From Candidatus Krumholzibacteriia bacterium (GTDB lineage Bacteria; Krumholzibacteriota; Krumholzibacteriia; LZORAL124-64-63): a stretch of DNA of 12,753 bases. Below, one piece after another: positions 1 through 7,533 of this stretch. A program made the position numbers and the translations under genes. Under the pieces are notes generated by a model. It saw only the letters and a program-made list of their open reading frames with translations, was not told the origin of the DNA and made no database searches. How positions within the stretch are numbered: position 1 is the first letter of the stretch; every line of letters begins with the position of its first letter. The stretch lies in NCBI GenBank assembly GCA_029935695.1, contig JAOZJV010000038.1, positions 1 to 12,753 of the forward strand, given 5' to 3'.

Positions 1-866
1 TACATGCCACTTTTGAGGCGGCCATCGGTGTTGTCCAACTCGGCTTCAATATCATAGGTGCGGCTGCCGGGATTGGCTGACTGGATGACCCGGCTGAGGG
101 GAACGTTGAACCGGGCATCAACGAGAGAGCTGATTTCGATCTGCACCAGGTCGCCGGTCTTCACGGCAGAGATATCTTTTTCGCCCAGATGAGCTATGAC
201 CTTCATGCGGCCGGCGCTCTCCAGCACCAGCAGAGGCACACCGGGGTTGGCCATGTTGCCTTCTTCGGCCATCTTGCGCATGATGACGCCATCGACTGGG
301 GCCACGATGTTCAAATAGCTTAGATTAACATTCACTTCACGCAAGCCGGCATCAGCCATTTTCACACCAGCAGCAGCCCGGTCACGGCCCGTCAAAACAT
401 CATCCAGCTGCTGCTTGGAGACTGACTTCTCTTCGTAGAGTTTTTCAAAGCGAACAGCCATGCGCTCGGCATTGGCCAGGACGGCTTTGGCTTCGGTGAT
501 GCCTGCTTCGGCCTGGGCTTTTTTGGCGTGCAGATCCGAGGCATCGATGCTGATCAGGCTGTCGCCTTTGCGGACAACCTGATTTTCAACCACGTGGATT
601 TTCTGGATCCAGCCCATCATACGGGTGGAGATCATGACGCTTTTGTCGGCGGCCAGGCTGCCGGTGGCCGTGACATTTTCCGGCACACTTTGCAGTGAGG
701 TCTGGCCCGTGACGCAGGATACGTCCTTGGACTGAGGCTCTCTGGTTTCGGATGATTTGCTGCCGCAACCGGTGGCCAGAAAAAGCACAAGCAACAGCAG
801 GGCGGCAGTGGTGGCAATTTTGCGGCTGCCGGAATATTCAAGAGTATTCAAATTAAAGAAAGCCAT
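1..866 (-). CDS. RND efflux periplasmic adaptor (membrane fusion protein), lipoprotein, C-terminus cut by window edge
   Basis: Periplasmic adaptor that should join an inner-membrane RND pump to a TolC-type channel. 288 residues are visible and the frame is open to position 1. An N-terminal hydrophobic stretch (about 17-33) ends in ATGC, so Cys34 is a likely lipidation site, as in AcrA-type lipoproteins. Two lipoyl half-motifs follow, HVVENQVVRKGDSLISID at 91-108 and one around 184-217 (NIVAPVDGVIMRK). They flank a Lys/Ala/Glu-rich helical hairpin (about 111-182). The visible end, with RLKSGM, is typical of the beta-barrel region. The ATG at 866 has AGGAGG 9 nt upstream, inside the 20-nt gap after the channel gene, so the two are surely co-transcribed. 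The pump gene is probably beyond the left edge. The substrate cannot be told from this part. Confidence 0.93.
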   Translation of the reverse strand, partial: MAFFNLNTLEYSGSRKIATTAALLLLVLFLATGCGSKSSETREPQSKDVSCVTGQTSLQSVPENVTATGSLAADKSVMISTRMMGWIQKIHVVENQVVRKGDSLISIDASDLHAKKAQAEAGITEAKAVLANAERMAVRFEKLYEEKSVSKQQLDDVLTGRDRAAAGVKMADAGLREVNVNLSYLNIVAPVDGVIMRKMAEEGNMANPGVPLLVLESAGRMKVIAHLGEKDISAVKTGDLVQIEISSLVDARFNVPLSRVIQSANPGSRTYDIEAELDNTDGRLKSGM

Positions 867-886
867 GGAAGGCATCCTCCTGGAGA

Positions 887-2356
887 TCACTGACCCAATG
901 GGGCCGTGGTTGCCTGGTTGTTATCAGCAGCGTTCGTGGGTTTCACGGCGCCGGCGAATTCGAGATTGGCCAAACCCACACTGAAGTCGTGCAGGGCCTG
1001 GACGAGATTTCCTTCGGCCTGGGTGGCGTAAGCCTGGGTGTCCAGCAGGTTGACCATGCTGGCCAAACCTTCCCGGTATTGGTTGGAAACGATTTTCAGA
1101 CCTGTGCGGGCGGCGTCCACCGCTTCGCGGGCCACGAGAACTTTCTCATGGGCAGCCTTGGCCCCGAGCAACGCTTCGGTGGCCTGAACCCGGGCTTTCC
1201 GGGTTTCAAAATCCACCATGTAGTCGGCGGCTCGTCGTTGAGCTTTGGCCTTTTTGATTTCACCCACATTTTGAATGCCGAATCCCATGGTGGCGTACAC
1301 CCCGAGGGTCCAGCTGTTGCTGTTGCTTCCAAAGAGATTTTCCAGATCGTACCAGTCTTTTTGGACGCTGAGGTTGATGTGGGGCAGGACGCTGCCCGTG
1401 GCCACACCCACCATTTTACCGGCGGCCACCGCTTTTTCGCGCTGGGCCTGCAGGTCGCTTCGGTATTGAATGGCGTCGAGGTCCAGATAATCGGCAAAAT
1501 TTGGCGTCAGCAGATCGTTGGCTTCCAGGGCCGGGGTGCTGTTGGTGGCCAGGGGAAAGCTCACATCCACCGCTGTCAGCAGCTTGATGTTTTCACCGGC
1601 GACAGCCATCAGGTTGCGTATTTCGATGAGCTGTTGCTGCAGGGTGCTGAGGTAAACCTTGGCCTGCAGGAAATCGGCTTCGGTGGCCATTTCGTTGTCG
1701 ACCATGGAGCGCGCCTGGCGCACATGACCTTCAGCAGAAGTGACGGCCGCTTCCATCACGCCTTCATAGGCCGTGGCCAGGGTCAGGCCTTCGAAAGCCT
1801 GGATGGCGTGGAAGCGGATGGTTTCTTTGGCCCGGGTGTGTTCGAAACCGGCAGCCCGGCCCATGGCGTTGGCGGCCTGTTTACCGTAAATACCCATGCC
1901 GCCGTTGAAGATGGGCTGCAGCAGCTGGACCCGGGTGATGAAGTTGTTCTGCTCACCCGGGTCGTTGATCAGGTGGCTTTCAAAGCCGGTGGGGGTGATG
2001 CCAAAATCCATTGGGGTGACGCCACGGTTCTGGAGTTTGAATCCAAAGACGTTCAAGGCATCATCCGAGCGCATGAAGTATTCACCCAGTTGAATTTGAG
2101 GCAGGAAGCCGCGCATGGCGCCGAGGACTTCGGCGTCGGCGGCGTCCAGCATGGCGCTACTGGCAGCCAGCATTTCGTTGTGCTCCAGGGCTGCATCAAC
2201 CACCAGATTTCGGTCCACAACCAGAACACCGTTTTCCATGGTGCCAAGGCGCATCCAGGATGTATCCGGTGCGGCTGTGGATTCTTCTGCCCCTGCTGAA
2301 CCAGTGGCAAAAAGGAACAATCCCAGCAACCCGCCGAGGGTCAAGAGTCGCTTCAT
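887..2356 (-). CDS. TolC-family outer-membrane efflux channel
   Basis: Outer-membrane channel component of a tripartite efflux or type I secretion system. The protein has 489 residues, close to the TolC family's usual length. A signal peptide is clear: MKR, a hydrophobic core, then GSAGA with likely cleavage after Ala23. The rest is long amphipathic Ala/Gln/Glu-rich helix, with two internally similar halves expected for an OEP protein. The second half shows RARVQATEALLGAKAAHEKV and the typical C-terminal YREGLASMVNLLDTQ stretch. I chose the ATG at 2356 because AAAGG lies 7 nt upstream; the in-frame TTG at 2362 sits almost on top of that site. The gene is first in an operon with the adaptor 20 nt downstream. 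Family assignment is sure; substrate and exact paralogue are not. Confidence 0.94.
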   Translation of the reverse strand: MKRLLTLGGLLGLFLFATGSAGAEESTAAPDTSWMRLGTMENGVLVVDRNLVVDAALEHNEMLAASSAMLDAADAEVLGAMRGFLPQIQLGEYFMRSDDALNVFGFKLQNRGVTPMDFGITPTGFESHLINDPGEQNNFITRVQLLQPIFNGGMGIYGKQAANAMGRAAGFEHTRAKETIRFHAIQAFEGLTLATAYEGVMEAAVTSAEGHVRQARSMVDNEMATEADFLQAKVYLSTLQQQLIEIRNLMAVAGENIKLLTAVDVSFPLATNSTPALEANDLLTPNFADYLDLDAIQYRSDLQAQREKAVAAGKMVGVATGSVLPHINLSVQKDWYDLENLFGSNSNSWTLGVYATMGFGIQNVGEIKKAKAQRRAADYMVDFETRKARVQATEALLGAKAAHEKVLVAREAVDAARTGLKIVSNQYREGLASMVNLLDTQAYATQAEGNLVQALHDFSVGLANLEFAGAVKPTNAADNNQATTAPLGQ

Positions 2357-2400
2357 GAACAAACCTTTCCCGTGTTTTTGGAGCCATCAAATGGTGGTTC

Positions 2401-2426
2401 CATATTGTTGCGAATATTCTAATATG
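2401..2426. promoter_or_regulatory. Inverted repeat downstream of the efflux promoter, possible operator
   Basis: CATATT (2401-2406) and AATATG (2421-2426) form a perfect 6-bp inverted repeat. The 8-bp palindrome GAATATTC (2412-2419) lies between them, slightly off centre. The repeat falls about +7 to +32 relative to the predicted efflux start site, where a repressor would block transcription. AT-rich palindromes can arise by chance, so this is tentative. Confidence 0.3.
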
Positions 2427-2439
2427 TTTTACAGCGCAG

Positions 2440-2467
2440 ATAATAAGACCTAAATGTCCAATGTCAA
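2440..2467 (-). promoter_or_regulatory. Sigma70-type promoter of the efflux operon
   Basis: On the minus strand TTGACA (2467-2462) is followed after 16 bp by TATTAT (2445-2440). The -35 is perfect and the -10 matches 5 of 6. Transcription should start near 2433, giving a leader of about 77 nt before the tolC-type ATG. Confidence 0.65.
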
Positions 2468-2492
2468 GTTTATTAGATGGCATTGGTGGGAT

Positions 2493-2520
2493 TTGGGCAA
2501 CAAACAAAATATGTTATTAT
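2493..2520 (+). promoter_or_regulatory. Probable promoter of ispH
   Basis: TTGGGC (2493-2498), a 16-bp spacer, and TATTAT (2515-2520) lie 35 bp upstream of the ispH ATG. The -35 is weak and the -10 good. It is divergent from, and does not overlap, the efflux promoter at 2440-2467. Confidence 0.45.
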
Positions 2521-2555
2521 AGTCCTGTTCATATTTCTCCAGCAGAGGTGGACCG

Positions 2556-3503
2556 ATGGCTGAAAAAGACCGGAAAAAACTCTACATAGTGAACCCGCGA
2601 GGATTTTGCGCTGGTGTTGAACGCGCCATCGAAGTGGTGGACAGGCTTTTACGACAACAGGGCACACCTCTGCATGTGCGCAAAGAGATCGTTCACAACA
2701 AAGCCGTTGTGGAAGATTTTCGCAGCCGGGGTGTCATCTTTGTGAATGAATTGGATGAAGTTCCCGACGGCCAAACCGTAGTTTTCAGTGCTCATGGGGT
2801 GTCTCCCGCCGTACGGGAAGAAGCGGACCGCAGGGATTTGCTGTCCGTGGACGCCACCTGCCCCCTGGTGACAAAGGTGCACAACGAGGTGATCCGCCAC
2901 GTGGATCAGGATCATGAAATGGTCCTCGTAGGTCATGCCGGTCACGATGAGGTGCTGGGCACCATGGGCGAAGCGCCAGGCCGCATCAGCCTGGTGACCA
3001 GTATTGAAGACGTGGCCAATTTGGATATTCCCCAGGGCCGAAGCGTGGCCTACGCCACCCAGACTACTTTAAGTGTCGATGAGACCCGGGGCATCGTCAG
3101 GGCCCTTCGGGAGAGGTTTCTGAACCTCATCGAACCAGAAAAAAGTGATATTTGTTATGCAACTCAGAACCGTCAGGATGCCGTAAAAACACTGGTGGAA
3201 AAAGGCATTGAACACCTTTTGGTGGTGGGGTCAGCCACCAGCAGCAACAGCCGCCGTTTGTGCGAAGTCGCCCTGAATTTGAATGTCCCGGCCACCCTGA
3301 TTGATGGGCCTGAAGACCTGGATACCTCTGTTTTAAGCGGATTAGGCACTTTGGGGCTCACTGCGGGTGCTTCGGCTCCGGAACATCTTGTGCAGGCGGT
3401 GGTGGATACTCTGGCCAGGGCCGATTGGGTTGCCGAAGAAGTGGTCACTCTCGAAGAAAATGTAAAATTCAAATTGCCCAGTAATTTGATGGGTAAAGAA
3501 TAA
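2556..3503 (+). CDS. ispH: 4-hydroxy-3-methylbut-2-enyl diphosphate reductase
   Basis: IspH (LytB) catalyses the last step of the MEP isoprenoid pathway, reducing HMBPP to IPP and DMAPP with a [4Fe-4S] cluster in the cytoplasm. The 315-residue protein is full length. The three cluster cysteines are Cys18 (in NPRGFCAGVERAI), Cys102 (DATCPLVTKVH) and Cys200 (DICYATQNRQ). Substrate-binding motifs are present: VHNKAVV with His47, SAHGVSP with His80, GHAGHDEVLG with His130 and the catalytic-type Glu132, TQTTLS (168-173), SSNSRR (229-234) and TAGASAPE (269-276). The ATG at 2556 has GAGG 7 nt upstream. The gene is divergent from the efflux operon; an ArsR-family regulator follows after 116 nt, probably with its own promoter. 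No competing assignment. Confidence 0.98.
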   Translation: MAEKDRKKLYIVNPRGFCAGVERAIEVVDRLLRQQGTPLHVRKEIVHNKAVVEDFRSRGVIFVNELDEVPDGQTVVFSAHGVSPAVREEADRRDLLSVDATCPLVTKVHNEVIRHVDQDHEMVLVGHAGHDEVLGTMGEAPGRISLVTSIEDVANLDIPQGRSVAYATQTTLSVDETRGIVRALRERFLNLIEPEKSDICYATQNRQDAVKTLVEKGIEHLLVVGSATSSNSRRLCEVALNLNVPATLIDGPEDLDTSVLSGLGTLGLTAGASAPEHLVQAVVDTLARADWVAEEVVTLEENVKFKLPSNLMGKE

Positions 3504-3542
3504 TCGCAGTTGATAGTTATGAAACTTTGCATTAAATAGATT

Positions 3543-3570
3543 TTGACAATCAGGAAAGTTGTGTTACCCT
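3543..3570 (+). promoter_or_regulatory. Promoter of the ArsR-family regulator gene
   Basis: A perfect TTGACA (3543-3548), 16-bp spacer and TACCCT (3565-3570; weak, but keeping the key T-A...T) lie in the 116-nt gap after ispH. The start site would be near 3577, about 43 nt before the chosen GTG. Confidence 0.45.
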
Positions 3571-3589
3571 GTTATTAAGTCAACAGGTT
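3566..3589. promoter_or_regulatory. Inverted repeat over the -10 and start site, candidate autoregulatory operator
   Basis: CCTGTT (3568-3573) and AACAGG (3582-3587) form a perfect 6-bp inverted repeat spaced by 8 bp. Extending each arm by two bases gives 8-bp half-sites with one mismatch. The repeat covers the end of the predicted -10 and the start site, a usual place for an ArsR-family dimer to repress its own gene. Confidence 0.45.
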
Positions 3590-3619
3590 CTCGGGTTTTT
3601 GCATTTGGAGGCGAAATTC

Positions 3620-3988
3620 GTGGGTCCAGAGGCACTTCAGAGGAATTTGAAAATGGAAAAACGACTCTACGAAATGCAGGCGGAGCTTTGCAAAACTTTA
3701 TCCAATCCCAAACGATTGGAAATTCTCGATATCCTTAAGGAAAGGGAAGAGATTTCCGTCAATCAATTGGCCGAAATGCTGGAAATTCCCAAGGCCAATA
3801 CATCCCAGCATTTGGCTGTTTTGCGGCAGGCTGGCGTGGTGAACACCCGCAAGGATGGCATCAACGTCTATTACAGCTTGCGATCCGCCAAGATTTCCGA
3901 AGCCTGTTCTCTGACCCGTCAGATTCTTCTGGAACGGCTGGAAGACCATGTGAGTTTGTCTGATCTTATTCGGCAGAATGAAGATTAG
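3620..3988 (+). CDS. ArsR-family winged-helix transcriptional regulator
   Basis: Small winged helix-turn-helix repressor of the ArsR/SmtB type, 122 residues from the GTG at 3620. That start has GGAGG 8 nt upstream. A second possible start is the ATG at 3653, with AGAGG 9 nt upstream. The fold signature is clear: LSNPKRLEILDIL (27-39), the recognition region IPKANTSQHLAVLRQAGVV (56-74) and a wing with RKDGINVYYSL (77-87). The classical arsenic/cadmium ELCVCDL motif of ArsR helix 3 is absent. Only two cysteines occur, Cys24 and Cys96, so thiol or metal sensing through this pair is possible but unproven. It follows ispH on the same strand, behind its own promoter and inverted repeat. Its targets are unknown; itself and the nearby efflux operon are natural guesses. 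Confidence 0.92.
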   Translation: MGPEALQRNLKMEKRLYEMQAELCKTLSNPKRLEILDILKEREEISVNQLAEMLEIPKANTSQHLAVLRQAGVVNTRKDGINVYYSLRSAKISEACSLTRQILLERLEDHVSLSDLIRQNED

Positions 3989-4021
3989 GCAAAGTCGGGC
4001 CTGATTGATTAAAGGTTAAAT

Positions 4022-4059
4022 ATCAAAAACAGTGCTCCCCGGGGAGCACTGTTTTTGAT
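4022..4059. terminator. Perfect palindromic bidirectional terminator
   Basis: A perfect inverted repeat with 19-base arms (left ATCAAAAACAGTGCTCCCC) and no spacer. The RNA would form a very stable stem with a GC-rich top, A5 on the ascending side and U5 on the descending side in both orientations. It lies 33 nt after the arsR-type stop and 3 nt after the yhaN-like stop, and so should end transcripts from both converging units. Confidence 0.9.
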
Positions 4060-4062
4060 TTA

Positions 4063-7000
4063 TTACACTCGCTGAGAGCCTGCTAAAATTCCCCACCACG
4101 ACAAAACCAAAGTCCGTACTTCCATCACTTCCAACGCCTCGGCCTTGATCTCCGGCTGCACAGCTGCATAGACATTGCTCAGCAAATCTTCCTCTTCCAG
4201 CACATCCCGGGGATCAAGAAAACCTTCAAGCAGAAAATAGTTTTCCAGCGCTTCAATTTTTTTCGTAGGGAAACGTTTCACTTTCTTATCACGCAGCCCC
4301 GTCAAAAATGCGGCAGAATCACCATCCACCTCATTCAATAAATCTCTACACTTATCCAGGAAAGTCGCACCGACGCTTTCGCTGCTGATTAAGGTTTCAG
4401 CAGTCACCGGGCGGTTGCGCCCAATGCGCCAATTTTTGAAAAAAGCATCCAGACAGTGTCCCCTGGCCACCAGGTTGGCCAGTTTCTGAGAATTCATTTC
4501 ACCCAGCACCAGAAGTTCATCTTTTCTGGAAAGCAACCGGCCCACAGTTGGGGCCGATGCCAGCAGCAGCCGGTGCAGTTGGGGCAGGTCATCCTGCAGG
4601 ATAAACCACAGGTGGGCTTCAGTGCTTTGAAGCCAGGGGGCAAGGCCGGGAACTGTCAGTAACCGGGCGTATTCGGCAGCTGTCATCCCGCCGGGTGCAG
4701 GCGGGGTATAAGGTGTTTCAAAATCAAAAGAAGGCCGCTGACCGGAGCCCAGCCTGCGAGCCTCAGCCAGATCCAAAACTTCAGGCCCAGGCAGCCCGGC
4801 TGTCTTCAGCGCACTTTCCCAGGCTTTGGCATCGTGAGGATTGCTGCTCAGATAAAATACCTGACGATTCTGTGAGGCGGCCCAGGCTGCCAGGTTATCG
4901 GCGATGGCCGCAAAACGTTCGGGATCGCTGGAAGTGAGAGACTCGTCCAGAAAAATGGGTGGCTTGGCAGCACCTTCATTGATGGCGATGAACGCCAGGC
5001 GCACGGCCAGCAGCAGTTGAGCCCGGGTGCCGTCGGAGAGTTGGGCAAGACCCAGATTTTCTTTCTTTTCCACATCGAAGGCGGCAAAGCTGCCGTTTTG
5101 GTTTTCACCGGGAACCACCTGCAGCTCATACCGGCCCTGGGTGAAATTCTTGAAGTTGTCCGACGCCTGAGCCAGAACCCTGGGGCGCGATGCGTGGTGG
5201 TAGGTCTGCTGAACATCATCCAGCAGCAATCGGCCCAGAGTGCTTTGCCGCTGCTGGTTCCGGGTTTCCACCAGGGCGGTGCGGGCGGCTTCCTGCTTCG
5301 CCTGGGCTTCGGCCATCTGAAGGCTGCCGCGGGCCAGTTCCACCTGGACCTTGATGCGGGTGATGTCGGCGACAATGCCATCACGAGCCTGGGTCTCGGT
5401 GTTGAGCTTTTCAAGGCGGAGGTCCAACTGGTCATCCGTCAGTTTTTCTGCTTCCGCGGGATCAAGCAGCTCAGGCTGAGAGCGGAACTGCCGGTCCAGA
5501 TGTTCCACCTGCTGTTTGAGGCTGGACTCTTCGGCCACGGTCTCTTCCCACAGGGAAAGATGATCCACCAGCTGGCGCACCAGGTGGTCATCATCCTGGG
5601 CAGGCAGGCCCAGCCGTTTCCAGAAGGTGGTCAGGGTGTCGCTAATTTCTTCCAGATCCTGTTGCAGGCGGTGCAGATCATCCTGGTGTCTTTGTTGTTC
5701 ATCCAGCAGACGACTGCGATGGCTCAGCCGCAACTCTAATTCTTTAAGGAGTTGTTCAGTTTCCAGAACAGTGGCAGGCCGGGAAAAACCAAGCTCCACA
5801 AAAGAAGCGCCGCAGGCGGCAAGGACGGCATCCCGTTGCTGTTGTTTTTCCGTGATGGCGGCGCCCAAAGCAGCAGTCTCATCCCTGGCGGCGCGGTAGC
5901 GGGGAATGACATTCAGCAGACTGATCAGGTCGGGTGCTTCCCGGTCCATGGCCAGGCCGTGGTCCTGGCGCAGCTTGTCCAGAAGTTCCTGGGCTGTTTC
6001 TCTTTTTTGATCCTGACGCTGATGCTGGCCGGATAAATTATCCCGCAAGGCCTGCCTGGTTTGGCGGATGGCTTCAGCTTGGGTTTCTTCATCCACCAGA
6101 CTTTGAATACGGGCCGGTTGCAGGGGATGGTCCAGAGAGATGCCAGCGGTCCGGCACTGGGTGAAGATTTCTTTGCTGAGGTTTTGCCGACTTTTGTTCC
6201 GGCTTAGAACCTGGAGCCATTGCCACACGCAATACCCTGCCAGAGCAGCACCCGAAGCCATGGCCACCACACCCAGGGTGTGCCCGCTTGATGACCACAA
6301 AAACCAACCGGAAGCTGCTGCAATGAGGGAGGCAACCAGTCCGGCAATGGGCGACGTGCTATTTTCTGCGGAGGGTGATGCCAGCCATAGCCGTAGTTTG
6401 TCGTAGTCAATTCCGGCCGCAGGATCCTGAACCTGCAGCTGAGGAAGGGCGAGTAAGGCATCCAGGCTTTCAGCCAAAGCCCGAAGTTCGGCCAGGCGTG
6501 CGTAGGCTTTGGATATGTCGGAATAAATATCCCGTCCGGGTTGGGGGCCGGCAGCATCATTGTCTGCCTCAGGATCCAATTCCATCAGGATTTGTTTGAG
6601 GATGGCATCCTGCCGCGCAAAATCTTCCTGAAGCTTTTGAATATCTTTGTGCAGAGCGGCCGCTTCAGCCACCTGCCGGGCCAGAAGTCCGCAATCGGTC
6701 ATCTGATCCGGAATATCAAGGTCCTGCAGTTTCTCCCGGCGGATTTGCAATTCAGTGCCTGCATGCTGGGCGAGACGGCTTTTATCCTGGCGCTGCCTGT
6801 TCAACGAGGCCAGGGTTTCGTTATCCTCGCGCCGGACCTTGTTCTGGCCTGGTTCGAAGGTGTTGATTTTGAAACGCACAGCCTCCAGGTCAATAAGCAG
6901 GGCGTTGCGGTCTTTCAGATTTTCAAGCAATCCGCAAACAGTGGCAGCGTTGTTACTGCTCTCCAGGTTGCGCTGCTTTTCCATCAACTCGCCCTCTTGT

Positions 7001-7533
7001 TCGGCCAGCTGTTTTTGCTGGCGGATCAAAGTATTGAGATTGTTGTTGGCATCTTTCAGTTGAGCACTGCGTTTGGACGCGACGCGAGGGCCAAAAGAGA
7101 AAACATCTTCGGCAATCTGCCCTAGGTTCACCCCGCCGGACATTTCCTTGTTGATGATGCCGGCCAGCTGTTGTTCCACTTCTCCGCCAGCGGGCAAAAC
7201 CAAATCCAGAAGACCCAGTTCGTAGCAGCGCGCCACATGATCGCCAGGCAAATCCGGGGCCTCTGCAGGCTGGCCCTGGCGCATCCACCGGGTTTGCATT
7301 CCTTCTTCACGCACAGCCTTCCACTGGGCCTCTTCCCAGGTGAAGAAAGCTTCCACGGAAAACGGTGTGCCGGGTTTTCCCTCGGTCCAAAGCAGGTGCC
7401 GAACGGCCCGGGTCAGGGAGCTTTTTCCCGAACCGTTGGGGCCGATGATGACGTTGACGGTGGCGTCTGTTTTCAGCTCGAATTGGCCGGGCATGCCGGG
7501 CAGGCGGTGGACGATAAATTTATCCAGCTTCAT
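4063..7533 (-). CDS. yhaN: YhaN-like Rad50/SbcC-type coiled-coil ATPase with hydrophobic hairpin and C-terminal extension
   Basis: ABC/SMC-class ATPase expected to power a nuclease complex with the adjacent phosphoesterase. The 1156 residues read in order: Walker A GPNGSGKSS (31-39); long coiled coil (about 155-360); two hydrophobic spans (about 394-414 and 419-443); returning coiled coil (about 445-780); NFTQGRYELQV (796-806); signature QLSDGTRAQ (831-839); Walker B FLDESL with Asp863 and Glu864; D-loop SSDPE; and LSSNPH with His900 as the switch histidine. It has no CxxC zinc hook; the hydrophobic pair sits where the hook would be. Residues about 945-1156 follow the ATPase head and match nothing I recognise. 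The ATG overlaps the partner gene by 14 bp and has AAGGAGG just upstream. YhaN of Bacillus is paired with YhaO in the same way. Symbol by resemblance; family sure, exact orthology less so. Confidence 0.88.
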   Translation of the reverse strand: MKLDKFIVHRLPGMPGQFELKTDATVNVIIGPNGSGKSSLTRAVRHLLWTEGKPGTPFSVEAFFTWEEAQWKAVREEGMQTRWMRQGQPAEAPDLPGDHVARCYELGLLDLVLPAGGEVEQQLAGIINKEMSGGVNLGQIAEDVFSFGPRVASKRSAQLKDANNNLNTLIRQQKQLAEQEGELMEKQRNLESSNNAATVCGLLENLKDRNALLIDLEAVRFKINTFEPGQNKVRREDNETLASLNRQRQDKSRLAQHAGTELQIRREKLQDLDIPDQMTDCGLLARQVAEAAALHKDIQKLQEDFARQDAILKQILMELDPEADNDAAGPQPGRDIYSDISKAYARLAELRALAESLDALLALPQLQVQDPAAGIDYDKLRLWLASPSAENSTSPIAGLVASLIAAASGWFLWSSSGHTLGVVAMASGAALAGYCVWQWLQVLSRNKSRQNLSKEIFTQCRTAGISLDHPLQPARIQSLVDEETQAEAIRQTRQALRDNLSGQHQRQDQKRETAQELLDKLRQDHGLAMDREAPDLISLLNVIPRYRAARDETAALGAAITEKQQQRDAVLAACGASFVELGFSRPATVLETEQLLKELELRLSHRSRLLDEQQRHQDDLHRLQQDLEEISDTLTTFWKRLGLPAQDDDHLVRQLVDHLSLWEETVAEESSLKQQVEHLDRQFRSQPELLDPAEAEKLTDDQLDLRLEKLNTETQARDGIVADITRIKVQVELARGSLQMAEAQAKQEAARTALVETRNQQRQSTLGRLLLDDVQQTYHHASRPRVLAQASDNFKNFTQGRYELQVVPGENQNGSFAAFDVEKKENLGLAQLSDGTRAQLLLAVRLAFIAINEGAAKPPIFLDESLTSSDPERFAAIADNLAAWAASQNRQVFYLSSNPHDAKAWESALKTAGLPGPEVLDLAEARRLGSGQRPSFDFETPYTPPAPGGMTAAEYARLLTVPGLAPWLQSTEAHLWFILQDDLPQLHRLLLASAPTVGRLLSRKDELLVLGEMNSQKLANLVARGHCLDAFFKNWRIGRNRPVTAETLISSESVGATFLDKCRDLLNEVDGDSAAFLTGLRDKKVKRFPTKKIEALENYFLLEGFLDPRDVLEEEDLLSNVYAAVQPEIKAEALEVMEVRTLVLSWWGILAGSQRV

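Noticed and set aside
989..2299. Plus-strand open frame of 436 codons opposite the tolC-type gene
   Set aside because: It is a mirror of a well-supported channel gene, with the same Gly/His/Gln/Phe-rich composition and no motif.
3504..3542. Terminator directly after ispH
   Set aside because: I looked for a GC-rich hairpin followed by a T-run and found none. ispH transcripts may run on through the ArsR-type gene to 4022-4059.
5017..5739. Plus-strand open frame of 240 codons inside the yhaN-like gene
   Set aside because: The opposite strand carries conserved ATPase and coiled-coil sequence throughout. This frame has no domain or ribosome-binding site that I can see.
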